Below, piece after piece: positions 36,148 to 41,368 of a stretch of 41,368 nucleotides of DNA (position 1 is the first letter of the stretch; each line of letters starts with the position of its first letter). The notes beneath the pieces were generated by a model that worked only from the letters and a program-made list of their open reading frames with translations, did not search any database and was not told where the DNA came from. A program made the position numbers and the translations under genes. The DNA is from a virus, in IMG/VR virus record IMGVR_UViG_3300036806_000012, positions 1 through 41,368 of that record; one strand, given 5' to 3'.

Positions 36148-39100
36148 TGGACAGAGCCCCCTTCGCTATGGATAGCTGGTTCTTGGTCTGACGGTAAATA
36201 GTCGCTGCGGACAGTGACTGCGGAGAAGTGTTGTACTGATTGAACGTGACGTTTGTCTTGTCTGGGGTTATGAGACCGGCCGACTGAGCGGCTGCAGCAT
36301 TGGACGCAGATATAGACGTAGCAGAAGCAGTCGACGCTGTTGCTGCAATGATTTGCTTCTTAGACAGATCATTAAGGCTTCCGAAGCCCTTCTTAGCCTC
36401 TGTCAAGTCGATCACAGGAGTGATCTTCGGCTGAAGATCGATGTTGTTTCCGATCACATTCCCAGCATTGGCAAGTGTGTCGCTCAAGGTACTGAGCATC
36501 GACTTACCGGCCTTCTCCACAGAATCGTTAACCTTACCTATGGAGTTAGTGATACCTACAGCCATACCAGCGGCAGACTGAGCACCAACCTCCATGAACG
36601 CCTTGGACGGCGAACTGATTCCAAGGAAATGCTTGGCCGCACTGAGAGCACTTGATGCAGCATGTACTGCAGCACCGATTACTCCTCCGATGCCTCCGGA
36701 TATGCCAGCAATCATGCCCTGGATGATCGCACTACCCAGGTTGGCTGCGGCGGCATGAATTCTTCCGCTGCTTCCTCTGATCTTGTTGGCTATTCCATTG
36801 ACAAGGTTGATCACCATATTGACGCCGGCGTTCACGATTCTCTGAGCACTATTGCCCACAGCATTGATGAATGCCACTACGACGTTTACGGCAGATCTGG
36901 CGACCTGCGGAATCTTTCTTGCCACGCCGTTCAGGAATGCGACGATAAGCGCTGCGCCCTGAGAGACGAATCTCGGCGTGTATTTCACTGCTGCCTGAAT
37001 CATTCTCAGAAGCAGATTAAGGAAGGTAGTGATGATCCTCGGGGAGTACTTGTTGATAGAACTGAGAACGCCGTTCATGACCGAAGCGAAAGCTTGAGCC
37101 GCCAGAGGAGCAACCTTGATGATTGCCCTGAGCAGTGCTGTCAGAATGGCTGTGAACGCCTTGGTGATCGCTACAGCGCCAGTACCGATGGCATTAGCGA
37201 ACTCGACTATTCCTTCGCCTATCTTCTTCAAGGTTTCTGGAATAAGGCTGAGGATGCTTGTCACGAACGACAATATGGCCGCACCTGATGCCGTAACAGC
37301 CACAGCAAGGGCGGTTAGACCTGTTGCGAAGAGAAGAACTCCTGCGCCGGCCGCAAGAACGCCAACGCCCAGCAGAGTAATCGCCAGTCCTAGCCCGAGA
37401 AGAGTCGGAATAAGAGGTGTCAGCAGAATTCCCGCGGCGGCAATTATCAGGAAAACAGCCGCAAGTGCAGTCAGTCCCTTGGCAATCGCCGACCAGGAAA
37501 GGCTTCCCAGAGCAACTAGCACAGGCGTCAGGATAGCCAGAGATGCTGCAACCACGAGCAAAGCGGCCGCACCGGGCAAAGCACCTGACATCAAGTACAT
37601 AGCAGCAGCAATGATTGCCAGTGAAGCTGCCAGAACGATAAGTGACTTGGCTATCGATCCTATGGACTGGCCACCCATTGTCTGAAGCGCGTCAGCGATT
37701 ATGACCAGCGCCGACGCAACGAGAACTAGACCTAGAGATGTCGCAATCATGCTTGGCGGCATCAAGTTCATAGCAGCAGCAATAATAAGCAGAGCAGCTG
37801 CGATGGATACCAGACCCTTGGCCAGCGTTTCAGGAGACAGAGAACCTAGTGTCTCCACAGCCCTGGCTATGATGTTGAGCGCGACGCCCAGGATAACCAT
37901 CGCTGCAGCAGTGCCGATTAGCTGGACACCACTGATCTGGTTGAATCCGGCAAGGATAGCCAGAAGAATAGCGATCGAGCCTATTCCCTTGGCAAGGTTA
38001 GCAAGACTCAGCTTTCCGAGTCTGCCAACAGCCAAAGACAAGACGTTGAGCGCTACAGCCATGACTTCCATGGAATATGCGGTCGCGATGAGGCCCACAG
38101 AGTCAGTCGACATCAAAGCTGTTGCTACCACGAGCTCAAGAAGAAGAACAGCAATGGCTGACAGACCCTTGGCAAGCTGTTCCCAGCTAAACTGCGCCAA
38201 TATAGCCACAGCACCAGCAAGGATGACTATGGCTGTAGACAGAAGGTTCAGTGCCAGCGCAATGGCTTCCATTTTGAGGATTCCAGCGGAACCCCCAATT
38301 TTAGTCACCACAGCCATCGCAGCAAGAAGCTGAATGAACATTGCCGTAATCGCAGTCAGGGCCTTGGTCAGGTTCTTGACGTTGATGAGCGACAAAACGA
38401 GCAAGGAAGCCGCCAGAAGAGCCACGGCAATGGCGATCTTCTGCAGAATGCCAGCCTTGAGATTGGCCTGCATGACTTCCAGCGTGTTAGTCAGGGATTC
38501 GAAGGACTCCTTGATGGTGCTGAAGAGACCTCCGCCACCTCCACCCTTTCCGAGATCCTTGATGAACTTCCTGATCGCTACAAGAATCCCGCCAAGCAGA
38601 AGCTGGTTAATGATGCCAGTTACTGCACTGAAGTTTCCGCTTTGGATGCCCTGAACGACGGCTCCGGCCAGTTTGGAGAACTCTTGGCCGATCTTCTGAA
38701 CGAAGGGAGAAACGGCGGCGATGACCTTGTCGAATGCTCCACTCAATCCGCCAAGTGCTCCGACAATGGCGATGATTGCCTTGATCGGGATGGACAAGAT
38801 CTTACCAAGAATCGTAAAGAACTTGGTAAGAGCATTGCCTGATTCGATGGTTTGCCTGATCTTGGTAAGAAAGTTGCCGATCCTGGCGGTCAAACTCAGG
38901 AAACTTCCCCCACCGCTTGCAACCACGCCGAACAAGGAGAACAACGTCTTAACTAGGCCGCCGATAATATCGAAGACGATCTTGACCACAGAGAATATGC
39001 CGACGAATGTGGCCTTTAGATCCTTAGTTCCCTGACTACTGAGACGCAAGCTCTCTGTAAACTTCTCGAGAGCTACTGTCATTTTGACCAGTGTCAGCGC

Positions 39101-40336
39101 AGTGACCGGCGGGAAGACTTCCCTGAATGCCGATCCAATCGTTCCAAGGATCTGTCCAAGATTCCTGAACGCATCGCTGATGGCCTGGATGAGCTCATCA
39201 CGTCCGCCGAGCTTATCCCACTCTTCGAGAAGCTTCGCAAGGCCATTCAGAGGGCTGGTGAACGCATTCTCAAGAACGTTATGAACCTTGGACAAGGTAG
39301 CCGTAGCATCGGTTACGTTTCCGATGACTGCTTCCCAGACATGCGACCATGCCGTTGCGACTTCCTCAGCCAGAGCCTGATGCAGCTGTGTCAGTGTCCG
39401 AATATCGGTTGCTGACGACTGAGCCGCTTTGGCTTGCTTGAGAATGGCTTCTGTTTGCTTCTGGGAATATCCCAGACCTCTTAGTTGAGAGGCACTGAGA
39501 TCTCCAGTGAACGTTTCAAGCGTCTGAGTAAGAATCTTGGACGTAAGCCAGCCCTCTTGCAGGGTATTCCTGAAGCCCTTGTCCTTCTTGATCATCTGAT
39601 CAATGGCGACGCCATGTACCTTGGCAGTCTGAATAAGTGCATTCTGGAATACTTTACCGCCCAGACCGGCGTTGACTACTGAGTTCCAGTCCTGAAGCTT
39701 GACAGTGCCTGAAGCGATAGCCTGAGACAACTGGTACATCGCGGTAGAGGCTTGCTCCGAAGACGACCCTGAAAGCGCTGCGAGATTCGCGATGCCCTTG
39801 ATTGAGGCTACCGATGTCTTCAGATCGACGCCGGCTGCAGTGAAGGTACCGATGTTCTTCGCCATCTGACCGAAGTTATAAACGGTCTTGTTGGCGTAAG
39901 TGTTCAGCTGGTTAAGAGCGGACGTAACCTGCTTAAGATTCGTCCCTTGGGCCTGTGTGTTCGCAAGAATTGTCTTGATCGCATTGATCTTGGTTTCGTA
40001 GACGTCCAGTCCAGCCTTGATTGGATCGATCGTCAAGGACTTAAGAATGGATATGCCGGCGTTTACGGCCTTGTTTGCGATCGTTGCTATGGCGGTGACG
40101 CCCACAATGCCCAGCGTCTTGAACTTGCCTGCGATAGACGAAACACCGTCAGCCATTCCCTTGAGAGAGAATCTCTTTCCGGCCTCGTCCAGGTTGTTGA
40201 TGTCCTTCTCAGAGCCTTTCAGGCCGTTCAGGCCGTTCTTAAGACTCAGAAGCGCTTCTACGGTGCCTTTGACGCTGGCAACGAAAGACTCGCCCTTAAA
40301 GGTCATCTCGACAATTCGCTCGTCGATGCCACTCAT
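36110..40336 (-). CDS. Tape measure protein
   Basis: A 1408-residue protein. The N-terminal ~350 residues have the tape-measure N-terminal domain (TYANKTVYNFGQMAKNIGTFTAAGVDLKTSVASIKGIANLAALSG, YQLSQAIASGTVKLQDWNSVVNAGLGG). The middle ~650 residues are very hydrophobic and repeat a unit LAKGLxSIAxLLLxIA about every 65 residues. The end has HFLGISSPSKAFMEVG. The length sets tail length: about 1.5 angstrom per residue predicts about 210 nm. ATG at 40336 (GGAGGTGAC upstream) is chosen over 40357, which would place the start before the ribosome binding site. The long membrane-like region may help DNA entry. Confidence 0.93.
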   Translation of the reverse strand: MSGIDERIVEMTFKGESFVASVKGTVEALLSLKNGLNGLKGSEKDINNLDEAGKRFSLKGMADGVSSIAGKFKTLGIVGVTAIATIANKAVNAGISILKSLTIDPIKAGLDVYETKINAIKTILANTQAQGTNLKQVTSALNQLNTYANKTVYNFGQMAKNIGTFTAAGVDLKTSVASIKGIANLAALSGSSSEQASTAMYQLSQAIASGTVKLQDWNSVVNAGLGGKVFQNALIQTAKVHGVAIDQMIKKDKGFRNTLQEGWLTSKILTQTLETFTGDLSASQLRGLGYSQKQTEAILKQAKAAQSSATDIRTLTQLHQALAEEVATAWSHVWEAVIGNVTDATATLSKVHNVLENAFTSPLNGLAKLLEEWDKLGGRDELIQAISDAFRNLGQILGTIGSAFREVFPPVTALTLVKMTVALEKFTESLRLSSQGTKDLKATFVGIFSVVKIVFDIIGGLVKTLFSLFGVVASGGGSFLSLTARIGNFLTKIRQTIESGNALTKFFTILGKILSIPIKAIIAIVGALGGLSGAFDKVIAAVSPFVQKIGQEFSKLAGAVVQGIQSGNFSAVTGIINQLLLGGILVAIRKFIKDLGKGGGGGGLFSTIKESFESLTNTLEVMQANLKAGILQKIAIAVALLAASLLVLSLINVKNLTKALTAITAMFIQLLAAMAVVTKIGGSAGILKMEAIALALNLLSTAIVILAGAVAILAQFSWEQLAKGLSAIAVLLLELVVATALMSTDSVGLIATAYSMEVMAVALNVLSLAVGRLGKLSLANLAKGIGSIAILLAILAGFNQISGVQLIGTAAAMVILGVALNIIARAVETLGSLSPETLAKGLVSIAAALLIIAAAMNLMPPSMIATSLGLVLVASALVIIADALQTMGGQSIGSIAKSLIVLAASLAIIAAAMYLMSGALPGAAALLVVAASLAILTPVLVALGSLSWSAIAKGLTALAAVFLIIAAAGILLTPLIPTLLGLGLAITLLGVGVLAAGAGVLLFATGLTALAVAVTASGAAILSFVTSILSLIPETLKKIGEGIVEFANAIGTGAVAITKAFTAILTALLRAIIKVAPLAAQAFASVMNGVLSSINKYSPRIITTFLNLLLRMIQAAVKYTPRFVSQGAALIVAFLNGVARKIPQVARSAVNVVVAFINAVGNSAQRIVNAGVNMVINLVNGIANKIRGSSGRIHAAAANLGSAIIQGMIAGISGGIGGVIGAAVHAASSALSAAKHFLGISSPSKAFMEVGAQSAAGMAVGITNSIGKVNDSVEKAGKSMLSTLSDTLANAGNVIGNNIDLQPKITPVIDLTEAKKGFGSLNDLSKKQIIAATASTASATSISASNAAAAQSAGLITPDKTNVTFNQYNTSPQSLSAATIYRQTKNQLSIAKGALSSANAGGSNKLTR

Positions 40337-40713
40337 GAAGACGTCACCTCCTTCCACACAGCATTAGCGATTTGGTCAAATATCGGCCTTATCGCTGGGT
40401 TGATGTAGTCTCTTCCTTGCACGTATCCGCCAGTGCCAGTTCCGTGCCCGTACTGAAGCATGACCGCGATGGGAGTTCCAGCTGGATCTAGGTGGGAGTT
40501 TGTCCAGAATATAGACGCACTCCCACCTCTGATCTGAATTTCATAACTCCACGATGCAGCTGTAGCTCCGCTTTCCACAGGAGTGACTGACGCAAGAGCG
40601 TCCACTCCCTGTTTGGCATACTGATTCAGCGCCCTGTACATATCGCCTCGCTGAATCCTTGCAAGGAATTTGTCAGTTCTGTCGAAGGAGCCTCTTGACG
40701 TGATCTGAAGCAT
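40333..40713 (-). CDS. HK97 gp10-like neck/tail completion protein
   Basis: A 126-residue protein with FLARIQRGDMYRALNQYAKQGVDALASVTPVESGATAASWSYEI, then LQYGHGTGTGGYVQGRDYINPAIRPIFDQIANAVWKEV. The pattern (hxKxG...L...TP.xTGxTAxSWxYxI...LxYGHGTGxGGYVxGRDYINPAI) is that of the HK97-gp10_like family, a component at the head-tail junction. Here it lies directly before the tape measure, after the major tail protein on a circular map, which is later than usual. The stop overlaps the tape measure start by 4 nt. Confidence 0.75.
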   Translation of the reverse strand: MLQITSRGSFDRTDKFLARIQRGDMYRALNQYAKQGVDALASVTPVESGATAASWSYEIQIRGGSASIFWTNSHLDPAGTPIAVMLQYGHGTGTGGYVQGRDYINPAIRPIFDQIANAVWKEVTSS

Positions 40714-40721
40714 CGGGCTCC

Positions 40722-41324
40722 CTAGGCTAGGAGATACGTGAAACCGAGGTGAAGTACGTCTCCTGAAGCAATCGTGGCGGTCGGGGACAAGGTTTTGATG
40801 GTGATCTCGCCGTTGGTCTCGATGAAAGCACCTCCGGAAGAAGTACCGCCCTTGTCATACAAATGAACTTCTTCGGATGCAGGCTTCAATCCGACTGGAA
40901 GAGTGGCACAGATGACATCTGGAGTGATGTTTCCAGTAGAAGTTGCAGTTAGTGTGCTTCCACTGTATGTCAAGTCGATGTCTACACATGCAAGACGGCC
41001 CACGATATAAGCCTGGAAGTTCGTCACAGAAAAGTTTGTTGCGGCCGCGAGAGTCAGACCTGGATCGACCAGATCATCAATCGGGTTGATTGGGCCGACG
41101 TCGACCGTGCTTGTGTCTCCATGCGTGACGATGAGATGGTTGCTTCCGTCTACCGAAAGCGACTTGACGTAGGCGCCAGTGAAAGAACCAACATCGACTG
41201 TGGTTCCATCGCCCTTTGTAAGAATGAGATGGTTGCTTGTGTCGATGGCTGCTGCCTTGACGAAGATGTCTGTGTCTGCGATTCCAGCAGGACCTTTGAT
41301 GTTTCCGATAAGAATCTTGGGCAT
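40722..41324 (-). CDS. Fibre-like virion protein with internal repeat
   Basis: A ~200-residue protein starting MPKILIGNIKGPAGIADTD, with a short collagen-like GPAGIA. Next come two similar units (VKAAAIDTSNHLILTKGDGTTVDVGSF and VKSLSVDGSNHLIVTHGDTSTVDVG), then a beta-rich C-terminal domain ending LHLGFTYLLA. The plan resembles tail or head fibre ends. The start is uncertain: GTG codons at 41348 and 41330 are in frame, and the ATG at 41324 has only a weak site. Its place before the gp10-like gene is unusual for a fibre. Confidence 0.6.
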   Translation of the reverse strand: MPKILIGNIKGPAGIADTDIFVKAAAIDTSNHLILTKGDGTTVDVGSFTGAYVKSLSVDGSNHLIVTHGDTSTVDVGPINPIDDLVDPGLTLAAATNFSVTNFQAYIVGRLACVDIDLTYSGSTLTATSTGNITPDVICATLPVGLKPASEEVHLYDKGGTSSGGAFIETNGEITIKTLSPTATIASGDVLHLGFTYLLA

Positions 41325-41368
41325 GGTCACGCACTCGCATCCACGCACAAGGCGTTATCGAAGTTGAC

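Noticed and set aside
37116-38654. Several plus-strand frames opposite the tape measure
   Set aside because: Ala/Thr/Arg-rich translations created by the repeated Ala/Leu codons on the other strand.

Overview
The window is a dense bacteriophage sequence. Every gene I can support lies on the minus strand, so transcription runs from high to low coordinates. Genes overlap or abut (ATGA, TGATG and TAATG junctions) and are preceded by strong AGGAGG-type ribosome binding sites. HK97-type head proteins, a long tape measure, a Dit/Gp37-like tail tip, a Dp-1-type holin, and an endolysin with a C-terminal peptidoglycan-binding domain indicate a long-tailed siphovirus of a Gram-positive host. The Gp37-like tail protein and the lysin favour an actinobacterial host. 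The small accessory families (DUF6353, DUF6275 and others) recall phages of gut Firmicutes and Actinobacteria. I see no integrase, repressor or tRNA gene, so lifestyle cannot be decided.

Layout in the direction of transcription. 41.3-34.2 kb: fibre-like protein, gp10-like protein, tape measure, Dit, Gp37-like tail-tip protein. 34.2-31.3 kb: small membrane proteins, holin, DUF6353 protein and three copies of a conserved promoter-like motif. 31.3-26.6 kb: conserved phage proteins of unknown function, a lipoprotein and membrane proteins. 26.6-18.6 kb: replication, with a 1231-residue protein joining SF3 helicase, PrimPol and family-B DNA polymerase, then small proteins, a ssDNA-binding protein, a probable cyclic-nucleotide sponge and an SF2 helicase. 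18.6-18.2 kb: a 420-nt AT-rich, repeat-bearing gap (candidate origin) with the fourth promoter-like motif. 18.2-14.4 kb: two nucleases and an 883-residue protein with the ADFDGD signature of multisubunit-type RNA polymerases. 14.4-13.9 kb: terminators and a structured element. 14.3 kb to the left end: small terminase, HNH, endolysin, connector, repeat-rich fibre, large terminase, head fibre, portal, protease-capsid fusion, connectors and major tail protein.

The left end stops just after the major tail protein and the right end begins just before the tape measure. The window therefore looks like a circularly permuted, nearly complete genome, with the usual tail-assembly-chaperone position falling at the break.

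The most interesting points are the helicase-primase-polymerase fusion, the single-chain RNA polymerase-like protein together with a phage-specific promoter motif, the probable anti-CBASS/anti-Thoeris sponge, and the 24-repeat virion protein. All identifications come from reading motifs and from memory of protein families; no database search was possible.
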